NCBI GenBank assembly: GCA_905250125.1
Contig: CAJNOL010000179.1
Coordinates: 1-64,000 of the forward strand
Direction: 5' to 3'
DNA from: Rotaria sordida
Taxonomy: Eukaryota; Rotifera; Eurotatoria; Philodinida; Philodinidae
Length of the DNA stretch: 64,000 bases
Below the pieces are notes generated by a model. It was not told the DNA's origin, did not search any database, and saw nothing but the letters and a program-made list of their open reading frames with translations. Positions within the stretch are counted from its first letter, which is position 1. Each line of letters starts with the position of its first letter. Positions 21,580-32,492 of the stretch are shown piece after piece. The translations under genes and the position numbers were made by a program.

Positions 21580-23807
21580 TTAAGAAATTCGATCTAATTG
21601 TACAAAAATTTTGCCATCATAAAATGGCACTAATTCATCATCCATAGTTAATTCACGAAATACATACTGCTCTTTATTTATATCTGGTGTACATGTAGTT
21701 TTAAAGAAATATCTATAATAAATAAATAAATAATTAAAAATAATAAAAACAAAAAAAAAATTCTACATACCTGTATATAGGTTGTTTTTTAAATAATTGT
21801 CGAAATTCTTTAAATGTTATATGATCATGAATACGTGGAATAGTTGATAAAAGAGCATTATTACTGTCAAGTGATGCATACCAAATAACATCAATTGATG
21901 TTAAATGTTGTCCATGTTGATAACGAAATATTTCATAATTTCTATAACAAAAAAAAAAAAAAAAAAACATTTTTTTTTTCTTATTAATTTTATAAAAAAA
22001 ACAAAACACACTTTTCTGATGTATCTGTTCCAACTCCTGAATCTGATCGTGTAAAACTATTTCGTAATAATGAATAATCTTTATTTTCTTGATGTTTTAT
22101 TATTGATGATAATCTATATCGTTGTGTAATTTTTGTTGTTGGTATTGTTTCAAATAAATAATTATCAGCATCATCAATTGTTTTAGCTATTTGTGAATCA
22201 AGAACAGCTAATGAATCATCATCAACTGTACGATGATCAATAAATGAAACTTTATTTTGTACATTAAATGATTGTGAAATACCACGAATTTTAGCTGCAC
22301 TTGAATTTTCAGCTTGATAAGCTAATAAACGTTTTTTAATTTCTTCAAAAAATGCAGCTGGATCACGTTGTGCAAGACTATATTGATCTTTTTGTTGTTT
22401 AGTTAATTTTGTTGTTCGCTTAAAAAAGCAAAAAAAAAAAAGGCGAAAAATTTATTTATTTATTTATTTTTGTATTAATAAAGATTAACTTACTGGTTGT
22501 TTTGAAATATTTAATCCAGCGTCATGATCAGCTATCAATGTTGATGCTTCTAATGAACTAAAATAAAATAATAATATTGAAATTTCTTTTTTTTTTTTAC
22601 TCATTTAAAACGTACAATGAATAAGGATTTCGCATTAGTAATAGTGTCATTGTGTTAAAAACAACTGCACAGTTAATCTTAAAATATCAGATATGTGTAT
22701 ATGTCTTTCTCCTTTTATTTCTCTTTTCTCTCTCTCTCTCTCTCTCTTTTTTTTTGATAGTCTGCCTTCTAACAAGCGCGGCGTCGGCACAATAGTGTAA
22801 TCTAATTGAATGTGATTCATGTTGACAAGATCAAAGAGACCGACAACGTTAGAAGTTAGAACGATCAAAGTAAACCGCATACTTTGAAGTTCAGACAAGC
22901 CGTGATGGCGGCGGTAACGGCAGAAGAAGACAAGAGAAAAAGAAAAAGAAAGAAACGAACCAACGGTCGCCGCTTAACCATCCATCCATCCATCGGGGCT
23001 AATCTACAGGTTGTTCTCTTACTCTTCAATCAGCTATTCAAGCGAAAGCGTGACGAAATGTATACACTTGTTTGATGATGAATAATCACAAATCTTTCAG
23101 ACTTAACGTGAATTTATCATGTTGATCATATGGAATAGAGAGATAATAATATTTTACCTTGGTTCAATTGGATGTTGACGAATATGAGATGATATTTTAA
23201 TAGGAGCAGAAGTACTACAAAATATGAAAAATGCAAAAATTTTTTCCTTTATATAATCTTACTTAAGAATTCGTTGATTTGTTTTTTGTTTTAATTGTTC
23301 AAAAACATCTTTTTTTCTTGATGTCATTGATCGTTTATGCATTGGACTAAATTTTGGTGTATTTAATAATATTTGACATTTTTTTAATTCATTTTCTTCT
23401 TTTTGTTGTTGTTCAATAAGAAATTTAGGATAACACATTTGTAACATATATTTTAAAACATATTCTTGTGCTTGATCATAAAATTTTAAATGATATTCAT
23501 GTTTAATTAAACGTTGTTTTATTGATATTATTAAATCATCTGATAAAGAAAATTTTGTTTTTGATGATGATGATAAATATTTTCCATTTGATAAATAATG
23601 TTTATATATAAGTTCAATAATAGCACCTTGTTTTGATATATCATCAAGTAAATTTCTTAAACCATCACATGCTAAATAAAATTCTAATACATATGCTAAA
23701 TGTTCTGATTTCATATAAATATAAAATTGTTCACATAATTCTGGTTGATTAAGATATTGTAAAAATTGTTTACGTAAATCTGAATCATTTATTTTTGACG
23801 ATGTCAT
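21580..23807 (-). CDS. AXIN: Axin, scaffold of the beta-catenin destruction complex (compact form)
   Basis: Exons 23807-23263, 23214-23158, 22557-22494, 22418-22012, 21941-21771 and 21712-21580 give 458 residues; all phases agree. Axin holds APC, GSK3, CK1 and beta-catenin together in Wnt signalling. An RGS domain (about residues 12-132) opens with PELCEQFYIYMKSEHLAYVL and ends with QMCYPKFL. A GSK3-binding helix follows (about residues 240-256, DPAAFFEEIKKRLLAYQ), then a plausible beta-catenin helix (DSLAVLDSQIAKTI). A C-terminal DIX domain (from about 365) has the TFKEFRQLF, IYRYFFK and VPFYDGKIFVQ motifs. Vertebrate Axins are over 800 residues, so the linkers are much shortened. No N-terminal tankyrase-binding motif was seen. 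An AG acceptor at 23816-23815 precedes the ATG by seven bases. Confidence 0.92.
22558..23157. other. 600-base Axin intron with a GC-richer core
   Basis: About ten times longer than the other introns of this gene. It contains a TC repeat (about 22724-22746) and a core at 22770-23060 with many CpG dinucleotides (GCGCGGCGTCGGC, GATGGCGGCGGTAACGG, GGTCGCCGC). Such composition is rare in this window and resembles a promoter or first exon rather than intron sequence. No supported coding model was found on either strand. Confidence 0.5.
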
Positions 23808-23828
23808 ATTGAATCTAATTAAAATCAT

Positions 23829-26800
23829 ATATATATATATATAGCATTTATATTTATTGATTGTAACTTTTAGTCAGAGTACTCGGACAGAACAATCAAT
23901 TTACTTACAACATTATGAAATTGTCTATTTTTTATTCAAAGAAAAATTAATGGACAGTAGTAATTGACTTGTATGTGCGAATTCACTTTTTCCTCTGATG
24001 TTCGTTATATTAGAAAATGATCAATGAACGAACGAAAAAAAAAAAAAACGGTCGGAACACTTTTTGAAAAAAAAAAGAAAAAAACAAATCTCAAGCAGCA
24101 ACAGCTTTTTCTCTCATTCGAAAAAGATCAAAGACGTTGTCTATTGACAAATGATAATCGACGAGGATAAAGTTCTCATAAAGAAAAACAAAAAAACAAA
24201 AAAAGAAATAAATATACTCATTTCTTTTGTCAGTCATTATATTTAGGGAAAATTAATTGCATGATAAAATGTAATCATGATTATTTTTAATGAGAGATAT
24301 GTCAAGAGTTAAATATATGATATCTTAAGAGATCAATATGACACGCTTTTTCTACTTGTTTAAATGATAAACATATGCATTTATATTGATACATGTCAAT
24401 TGACTCTTGAATTTAATCAGCTTTAGATATCTGTTCGATTAAAAAACACGAAAAGGAAAAAAAAGTGTGAGACAATCAGATTTATTTAAGAATTAGATAT
24501 TTTTAGCGGAAAACGTATGAATATAAATATGTATGTGATAGATGATTAACACATTTTAAAATGCATATTTGAGAACAATTAACAGTTAAAATATAAACAA
24601 TGTTTTATCTAACGGAGATGTCTTCGAAGATCAAGTTAGTTTTTCTGGAGTTTTAAATCATCATCATCATCATCATTCCAGAAGAGAAACTTGGAATAAA
24701 ATATTGAGTGTAAAAAAGAGAAGTATTGAATTTAATGTTATGATTTCGTTTCAAGATGGAATCAATATAATAGAGAAAGAAAAGATAATCTCATTGTAGG
24801 ACTCTTATCATTTATTTTCTTCACATAGATAGATACTACATTATCATTGAGATAGTGTGTCCGAGGACGAAGAAGGTTATGGATGGATGCATCTATTCAA
24901 TATCTATTTCCATGATTTGTACGAAATATCAGAGATAAGAACACGACATTAGATAAATGTTTTCAAGGACGTTCCATGAACGATTTTTTTATTTTAGATA
25001 GCGAACGTCTATCAATAGCGATATTTTATTCCGAGTTTTTAAAAGTGAAAGAGGCTAAAAATTTCAAAGATAATTTGTCTAATAGAGAGTGATTGATGAA
25101 GGAAGTTCTTCAAGTGTTCAATCATTTTTTGAGTACAGATTATGTAGACCCAAATGAATTATGAATACTTTCAAAAGATACTGCAATTTTACAGTATTTT
25201 TTAAAATGAGTATCGTGACTCTCCTTAGGAACATCAAAAAAAAAAATTCATTTTCGAATTTCAAGTTTTTGTGAAAGTTTCAGATCTTTTAGTTTGCTTC
25301 TATTTCAAAATAAGAAGATCAAATCTACTGGTTTATGTGTGTAATGTAAAAAACATTCTATTATCATAGGTATATTTTAGAATAAGAACAGCTACGAGAT
25401 CTGAAACATTGAAAAACAAAATATCCTTGTCTCTATGCTAAGTTTCAAGTCGAAATTTGAAAGTCAGGTTTTCTTATGTTCGTGAAGGGTGACCATGGAA
25501 TTTATTTAAAAGTATCTCTGTCACAAGAGCCTAAAGACACAAACTCTTTTCACGATATTCATAGTTCATTTGGACCTATATCAGGCTTATAGTCTCGACT
25601 CAAAAGCGATTGACCAGTTGAACGACTTCTCTCGTCAGAAAAGCTGCCTGTTAAAATCTAGCAGACAATTTTCCTGTAATAACTAGAAATTGTCGCAGAC
25701 ACGACGTAAAAACTAGGAGTAACTAGCCTACCTCATCGAAATCTATGCAGATACCTAATACAACTCCGAGAGAATCAACGTGCTCTTCGAAGAAATGCTG
25801 TCCTCTTAGCTCATACGTTGGATAAAACACTGATCGATATCTTTTTTAGATTCGTATTACAACTTCAACTATTGATTGCAGACACTGTTGCATAAAAAAT
25901 TATTTTAATTATCATTGTAGAAATGCAAGGCAACACTTATATTGTAACAGAAGTGTTTATATGGATAAGAAATGACGCATGTTCAAGATTAATGTAAATG
26001 ATATATTATACAATTGCATCATATATAAACAAAAAAAAAAAAAAAAATTTAGCATTTATATTAATTCATTTCATCAAGGTCTTTAAAAAAAGATTCATTC
26101 AAAGAAAAAACATAATCAGCTTAATTATGTATGCAAATATCAATTTACTAAAGTATTTAACAATAAGAAAATTCCTAATTATATATATAACTGTTGAATA
26201 ATTTTATCTTTTATAGAGATAATTTATTTTCAGAAAGATCATGTAGAAATCAAATATGAAACTTACTCATCATTGAATGTTCTTTTATTTGGATTTTTAT
26301 TATTTGTCATTATTAAAATAAAACTATCAATATTTCTATAGATTTCTTTTTATTTTTGCAATTTCATACTCTTTTATTACAAGTGAAAAATCGACGTATG
26401 CAAGATTTTCTTTTTTTTTTTCTTTTATTCTCTTATATTCTCTCTTGCCTTTTCTCATTTTCTTTTTTATTCATGCATTGGCATTTCACCACTTCAACAA
26501 CCGAATTTCCTTTTCATATCATGAATGACGCGTGCTATCTTCAATTCATTTCATTAAAGAAAAAGAGAATCCTTGATTAGTTTGTCGTAGCGGATCTCAT
26601 ATTGAAATTTTAATACTTCCTGTTATAACTATCGTCTATATTCTAAATTAGTAGGCAATTACTTACTACTACTATTACATAGATCTTCGAACTTTTCTTT
26701 TTTTTGCATGGATGTTTATTGTATTGTAGATTCTATTCCAATCGTTCAATCCAACATAGAATATTGACGAGCAAGAAAAAAAAGATGGCTCGAGGGATTG

Positions 26801-27635
26801 AGGAAATGAAGCAAAAGAAAGAAAAATAATTAAGTACACCATTGCCTCAAACAAAGGCGTGTCTTCCGGTCTAGCATAATAAAAAAATCGACGAATGAAT
26901 GAATCGAAGAAGAAAAAAAAGGGAAGAAGGAGGGCGGAGTCAATAAGAAATGAGAATGTTGCATTACGTCAAAATGAAATATGGAATGTCTTACATCTGC
27001 ATGAATGATTGAATAGATAGATAAAAGAGAATAGTTAAACTTACTTTTTTGTTAGTTGTTGTAACAATGACATATTTAATATTTTATTAAATATCTAGAA
27101 GAATAAAGTTAACAATTAATGTTCCCCCCCCCTTTTTTTTTTTATTGTTTTTGTTAAAAGACATTGAATAATTTGTTTTATTTTATCAATTCACAAAAAA
27201 TCTAATGAATACTGTAAAACTCTATTAGAAAAGTTCTCTACTTTTTGAATGATAAAAATACTAAGGTTTAAAAACCCTTAGCGGTCATCACTGGAATATC
27301 AATCAAATTTACAATACGATGATATTGGAAGGATTATTTTTCCAAAGATTGAATTGTGTTTAGGTCATGAAAAAAAAAAAAGAATTTAGTTCAGACATTA
27401 GTTCAATCGATAAGACTGTCCTATCGATATCACTAAATAAAGGATAACCGTTCTTTCTTTCTTTCTTTATCATCTTTTGATTGGTTATTTTCAATGCAAT
27501 CAAAAAACCTTTCATGCCTTCCTTCTTCTTCATGCAAAATCTTCATAACTAGTAGCGACAAAGTTTGTTTTATTTATAAACAAATTTAATTGTTCGTTTT
27601 ATATATTCATTCATTCATTCATTCATTTAACAAAG
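23829..27635. other. intergenic region upstream of Axin and of the plus-strand gene cluster
   Basis: Head-to-head spacer that must hold both promoters. It contains an AT run next to the Axin start (about 23827-23845), a CAT repeat at about 24659-24675, the dispersed foldback copy at 25091-25639, and a run of four or more CATT units at 27606-27628 just before the next start codon. No coding exon was recognised; the short frames at 25998 and 26356 are low-complexity. Confidence 0.55.
25091..25639. repeat. dispersed foldback repeat, copy 3 (best-preserved ends)
   Basis: Left end GATGAAGGAAGTTCTTCAAG with TTTTTTGAGTACAGATTATG is mirrored at the right end by CTCGACTCAAAAGCGATTG and GTTGAACGACTTCTCTCG. 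Internal boxes (AAAGATACTGCA, GACTCTCCTTAGGA, GTTTCAGATCT) match the copies in the 5 kb and 12 kb regions. The centre is also palindromic around 25345. Non-coding, about 550 bases. Confidence 0.65.
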
Positions 27636-27950
27636 ATGACAACAAACGATTTAGAAAATCTTATTCCATCAAGTCTTTTTACTCGTATTCTTCTCCAATC
27701 AGGCCAATATTCATCATCATCAAATGCACAACAACCAACACTTCAGTCTGATACTGAAAAATTACTTATTAATTTTGCATCATTATTTGGTCAAGAACTA
27801 GTTTCAAAATCATCTTCGATTGCACAAAGACGAATAGGAACATCATCATCATCATCAACTACGATCAATATAAATGATGTTAATTTTGTTCTAAAACATC
27901 AATGGCCTATTTATGATAGTTCTTCTTATAATCAAATATCTGAAAATTAA
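27636..27950 (+). CDS. small histone-fold-like protein, possibly TAF12
   Basis: A single-exon frame of 104 residues. The segment EKLLINFASLFGQELVSKSS, then ININDVNFVLKHQWPI, resembles the last helices of the TAF12 histone fold. In TAF12 a DFIESV helix is followed by an EVKDVQLHLERQW-type helix. TAF12 is a TFIID/SAGA subunit that pairs with TAF4. The loop between helices is expanded by poly-Ser, and the N-terminus lacks the usual TAF12 lead, so the assignment is tentative. It sits first in a tight same-strand series with RPA3, NDUFS3 and MRPL36; its stop is only 45 bases before the acceptor of RPA3. Confidence 0.6.
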   Translation: MTTNDLENLIPSSLFTRILLQSGQYSSSSNAQQPTLQSDTEKLLINFASLFGQELVSKSSSIAQRRIGTSSSSSTTININDVNFVLKHQWPIYDSSSYNQISEN

Positions 27951-27990
27951 ATTAATTATACTTTGTTTATTTTATTTTATTTTCTTTAAC

Positions 27991-27997
27991 TTCAGAT
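27991..27997 (+). other. splice acceptor abutting the RPA3 start (candidate trans-splice site)
   Basis: CTTTAACTTCAG followed by AT and then the ATG. The upstream gene ends at 27950 with no donor that would join to this acceptor in frame, so a spliced-leader addition is the simplest reading. Inference. Confidence 0.55.
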
Positions 27998-28527
27998 ATG
28001 TCGCATCATTATCGTATTAATGGATCAATGCTTCAACAATTCAATGAAAAACCAGTTAGTATTATTGGTACAGTTACTAAGGTAAATTATACTATTTATT
28101 ATACATAAGTATTTTTTACTAATAAAATATTTAGATTCATCCATCAGGTAATATAATCGATTTGGAAACAAGTGATAAACAACATATTGTTGTACGTTTA
28201 TCAGAACAGGTATGTAGAGTTTATTTGTTTTTTTTTTGTTTTAGTAATAATTCTTTATATTAAGGTTGATGTAAATGCTGGTAGTATTATTGAAGTACTT
28301 GGAAATGTTGATAATCGAAATCAAATTGTTTGTGATACTATTGTAACATTTGAACCTGAACAAACGGCTAATTTTGGTAAGAAAAAACAAAAAAAAGGAG
28401 ATTTTTGCTTTTTTTTTTAATTTTAAAAGAATTTTTTTTTTTTTTGATTTGTTTAGATATGGATATGTATAATCAAGCTGTCATGCTTTTTCAACATTAT
28501 CCTCAAGACTATCTTGTTAATCTTTGA
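27998..28527 (+). CDS. RPA3: replication protein A 14 kDa subunit (RPA3)
   Basis: Exons 27998-28081, 28135-28209, 28265-28376 and 28457-28527 give 113 residues, close to the 121 of human RPA3. RPA3 is the small OB-fold subunit of the single-stranded DNA-binding RPA trimer used in replication and repair. The order of motifs follows the family: RINGSMLQQFNEKPVSIIG, then KIHPSGNIIDLETSD, then GSIIEVLGNVDNRNQIVCD, and the C-terminal trimerisation helix MDMYNQAVMLFQHYPQDY. All introns are short and in phase. Second gene of the putative operon. Confidence 0.92.
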
Positions 28528-28630
28528 TTGTTGTAAAAATTTACCAAAAAACAAAGAATAAATATGTCAGATGTTTCTTATTAGATTAAAAAAATGAAAA
28601 GTAAAAGTTAGATATTCATATATATATATT

Positions 28631-28637
28631 ATTTCAG
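28631..28637 (+). other. splice acceptor directly abutting the NDUFS3 ATG (candidate trans-splice site)
   Basis: TATTATTTCAG is followed at once by ATG, leaving no 5' UTR of its own. An AATAAA for the upstream RPA3 mRNA lies at about 28556. Typical of downstream genes in trans-spliced operons; inference. Confidence 0.6.
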
Positions 28638-30919
28638 ATGGCTAGTTCATTTATTCGACATGTTGCTCGACCAATTTTAGCAACAAGTAAAGGTAAGAAA
28701 AAAAATATCTAATGAGGAGAACATGTCCAACTTGAAAATCACTTTTGATTTCAGACTTTATGAATAAGATAGACTTCAATAAGGTATTAATAACTTCAAG
28801 AAGGATAAGAACTCCTAGGTCTTCTCTACAGAATTATAGTCATTTTACTGAAATTTTTAGTTCAAAAGAATATTCTCCTCGCGGAATATTAAGTTTCTAA
28901 AAATTACTCATATTCTACGAAAGATTCGAAAATTCAATATCTCATGAAGGGAACTTTCTAGTTACAATTAGGTCTATCTATGGACAAAATATCCTCATTC
29001 GATTCTTTTTGTACATACCGTGTTACAGGCCTAAATTTCAGTAAAACGGCTACAACTCTGTATGAAAGATCTAGAGACTCTTACCTTTTTTCTTTTTTTT
29101 GGACTTGTATCACCTCATCGGGATCTGTTTTATACACAGAGTCCGAACTCAAAAGCAATTTTCAAGTGGAGAAGATTGTCTCATAAAAGAAAATTAAATG
29201 AATAAAATAAAACGATATTTTTTTGTTTTGAATAATTCAGGATTTGTTTCGGCGGCTGCACATCGCAATATACCTTCAAGTTTAGTATTCCTTTATCGAA
29301 CTCAAGCAACCACAACACCACAATCAACACCAAATGTTCCTGCTCGTAAGATATTTTTTTTTCAAAAAAACAAAAAAAAAGAAATTTTTCAATTTATTAT
29401 CATGATCTATTTATTTTTTAATTTTAGCAAGTCTTATTCGTGTCGATGTTGAACAACGTAAAGCTTTAGTTGATTTTGGTCAATATGTTGCTGAATGTTT
29501 ACCACGTTTTGTACAACATGTACAAATGACATCAACAAATGAACTTGAAATATTAGTTCATCCAGATGGAATATTTTCTGTCATTGCTTTTCTTAAAGAT
29601 CATACAAATGCTCAATTTAGTTCATTAGCAGATATTACTGCTATAGATGTACCTACAAGAACTTATCGATTTGAGGTATATTATGATGTGGATTTATTTC
29701 CAAAACAAAAAAACTTACCTATTAAACATATGTATCATAGATATGTAGTAGAATCTGAATGTTAGATTGAAAAAAGAGAATCTTTGAGATAGACAATGCA
29801 TGCTGTGCTAATATATCTGATCGATTTTATTATATAAAAAAAAAAAAAGAGAATCAGTGATTCGACTATAGTTTTCAGTTTTTAAAGAAGAGAATAAAAT
29901 AGAATGAAATAATTTGCCAGTACAATAATAGATTTATATAACAAATGATCCATAATAATTGATCGATTTTTATATTTTTACGTTTTATTTCAAAAACAAA
30001 ATATTTCACCAGGTGTAGTATGAAATGCTCGACATGTTGCAATAAAAATCTTATTTTATCTATGTATCTTTTTTTAAATAAACCAATTCTGTACGATTGT
30101 GAATAAAATCATGTTTTTTTTTTCTATTTCATCAATTAAAGAATCTAAGTTTTTAACTTTATCCCATTGCATATGATTAATAATAACATCCTACACATAA
30201 TAATCTAAAACATTGAGATCAAGACTGTTTAATAGTCATCTATGATTGTTTATAAAATGCATGAAATTCTATTTACATCATCCTAACAATTTTGTATATT
30301 ATGTCTATTTAATAACTATTAACTCTATTTCAATTTAGCTTGCCTACAATTTACTTTCACTTCGTTATAATTCACGTGTTCGTGTTAAAACATATACAGA
30401 TGAATTAACACCAATAGCAAGTATATGTGATCTTTTTGATGGAGCCAATTGGATGGAAAGAGAGGTTGGAAAACTAAAATTTTATAATAATAATAATAAT
30501 AATAAATTAAAATACATAGGTTTGGGATATGTATGGAATCTATTTTACTAATCATCCAGATCTTCGTCGTATATTAACTGATTATGGTTTTGAAGGTCAT
30601 CCAATGCGTAAAGATTTTCCACTTCCTGGTTATACAGAAGTTCGTTATGATGAAGAACAAAAACGTGTTGTTATTGAACCACTTGAATTAACACAAGACT
30701 ATCGTAAATTTGAATTAAGTACACCATGGGAAACATTTCCTAAAGTAAAATTTTTAAAACAAAAATTTTTTTGTTTTCAATTAAATTAAATTAAATTTTT
30801 TTCCTTTCTTTAATTAGTTTCGTAATCGACCTCTTGATGATTCAAAAAAACCTCCAGAACCTACAGCATCTGAAGTTTCACAAAAACCAAGTGGTACTGG
30901 TAGTGAAAATAAAAAATAA
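28638..30919 (+). CDS. NDUFS3: NADH dehydrogenase (ubiquinone) Fe-S protein 3, complex I 30 kDa subunit
   Basis: Exons 28638-28692, 29241-29345, 29428-29675, 30339-30464, 30520-30744 and 30818-30919 give 286 residues (human 264). It is a core subunit of the complex I peripheral arm in the mitochondrial matrix. The start [18 protein letters not shown] is a basic amphipathic presequence. The 30 kDa signature is complete: [49 protein letters not shown] and RKDFPLPGY. Introns 1 (548 bases) and 3 (663 bases) are enlarged by repeats, the others are 55-82 bases. Third gene of the putative operon. Confidence 0.95.
28711..29186. repeat. dispersed foldback repeat, copy 4, in NDUFS3 intron 1
   Basis: Left end AATGAGGAGAACATGTCC, then ACTTGAAAATCACTTTTGAT, is mirrored at the right by AACTCAAAAGCAATTTTCAAG and GGAGAAGATTGTCTCAT. 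The CTTTTGAGTC-GACT terminal box is shared with the other three copies; the interior is more diverged. It lies wholly within the intron. Confidence 0.55.
30020..30300 (-). repeat. dispersed repeat in NDUFS3 intron 3, shared with ATG7
   Basis: Read on the minus strand, this stretch matches 60780-61075 in an ATG7 intron over roughly 270 bases. Shared blocks include CATAGATGACTAT, CTTGATCTCAATGTTTT, GATTCTTTAATTGAT, AGATAAAATAAGATTTTTA and TCGAGCATTT. Identity is moderate and small indels are common. No coding frame survives. Possibly a fragment of an old transposon. Confidence 0.6.
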
Positions 30920-31099
30920 TATGAACATTTCCTCTATTTCTTTTGTGTTTTCCTGTGTATAGGCTTCAGTTTTCTTTTCTTTTTTTCTTTATTTAAAACA
31001 ATAAAATTATCTTAGCATTTTCCCAAAACAAAAAAAAAAAAATCATTATCTCTATTTTGAAAAGAAAGAACATGAAGCCTTGCTTTTTTTTTTAAATAT

Positions 31100-31111
31100 A
31101 GATATTCAAGT
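31100..31111 (+). other. splice acceptor upstream of MRPL36 start (candidate trans-splice site)
   Basis: TTTTTTTTTAAATATAG ends at 31101, ten bases before the ATG, and no upstream coding exon could use it. Fits spliced-leader addition; inference. Confidence 0.5.
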
Positions 31112-31366
31112 ATGTTAATATCAACAATTCTTCAAAGAACTGTTTTGAAATCAACATCATTACCAATGATGTTTGTACGATCGTATAGAACAAAAGATAT
31201 GTTACGTCGACGATGTCAAGATTGTTATGTTGTTTGGCGTTATGGACGAATGTATATTGAATGTCCAAAATTTCCACGTCATAAAACAGTTTCTAAATCT
31301 ACAAAAGAAAAAGGTTGGGGATGGTTAGATTGGCGATTGGCACCAAAACTTGAACGTATTAAATAG
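31112..31366 (+). CDS. MRPL36: mitochondrial ribosomal protein bL36m
   Basis: A single-exon gene of 84 residues. bL36m is the smallest protein of the mitochondrial large ribosomal subunit and binds a zinc ion. The core KDMLRRRCQDCYVVWRYGRM, then YIECPKFPRHK, keeps the C-x2-C ... C ... H zinc ligands. The N-terminus is a short Arg/Ser-rich targeting sequence. After the core there is an unusual extension of about 25 residues (KEKGWGWLDWRLAPKLER region); most bL36 proteins stop within a few residues of the last ligand. Last gene of the compact plus-strand series, 192 bases after NDUFS3. Confidence 0.88.
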   Translation: MLISTILQRTVLKSTSLPMMFVRSYRTKDMLRRRCQDCYVVWRYGRMYIECPKFPRHKTVSKSTKEKGWGWLDWRLAPKLERIK

Positions 31367-32492
31367 TAGATTTTGTTTTTTTCTTCTTTTTTAATTTTCT
31401 TTATATGGTTGTTTCTTTGTTTTGATATATGAATATAGCTAAAATAAACATTGTAGTCTAAGAGAATGAAAATTTCAAATGAAGAAATATATTTTGAATG
31501 ATATTATATCAATGATTATATTTATTTTTTCTCTATGAATTATCAATATATGTTGAATTCATTTATGAATATACTCATAACGAGTTTAGATCGAATTCTA
31601 TACTATTTTCAATTATATTTATCTTCTCTAATATTTCTATAAGAAAAAATTCACAATGAATCTCATAATTACTTTGTTTTTTTGCTTCATCTCCATATGT
31701 GTCTTCAAAAATAATAACAATAGTTAGAAAATACCATCAAAGCAACTGTCAATTAAGTATTGTCTAACCAAAATATATACATAATAGAAATGTATAAGAT
31801 GAAATTTGATGATAATGACGCTGTATGATCTCTTCATAGGAGGGTGGAAAAAGAAAATAGAAAAAAAAAAAAAGAGAATAACTTAGATTATTAAGAATAA
31901 CTACTTGACTGTTGCAAACTCTACATTCATTAATCAAATAAATGATGAAACATTGTTTACAGGCATGATTGCATACGTATATCTATATTCATTGTTTTGC
32001 CATTAGTTGTAGAAGACAGAAGAACAGAAAAAAAAGCATATTGAATACATAATTTGTTAGTTGACTAATCTTATTGATGTAAAAGGAATGAGTATATATT
32101 CCTATGAGAACGACAAAAAAATCGAATTTCCATCCGTAAGTCTCTTGTGTGTAAAGTTTCATTGATATCATATTAGAAAAATTGACCATTTGGAATTGTT
32201 CCATATTCTATTTAACCATCTGTTGAGATATTCTCGTTATTATTTAATCGATTCGAGGTGTGTGTGTGTGTATCTATGTGTTAAGAAAAAGAACCTTGTC
32301 CCTAAATCTTATTGCTTATTTTTTAATCAATCAATCAATAAGTTATTCTTATGTAATCATTTTCTATAGAATAGAGAAAGATGATGTTCATTCAGTTGTA
32401 GAATGAAGTACATATGTGTATAAAGAATTCTTATCTATAAAATAGTCTACAGGTGTTAGACATTGAATAGATTTGTCGATATTATTAAATCA
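31367..32492. other. spacer with GT repeat
   Basis: About 1.1 kb with no recognisable exon. It holds a GT microsatellite at about 32260-32271 and repeated TAATCAATCAATCAATAAG sequence at about 32323. It should include the MRPL36 3' UTR and the promoter of the next gene. Confidence 0.5.

Noticed and set aside
27121..27142. Run of about nine C followed by a T run
   Set aside because: Striking in this composition, but a homopolymer junction of this kind may be slippage or sequencing error and has no associated feature.
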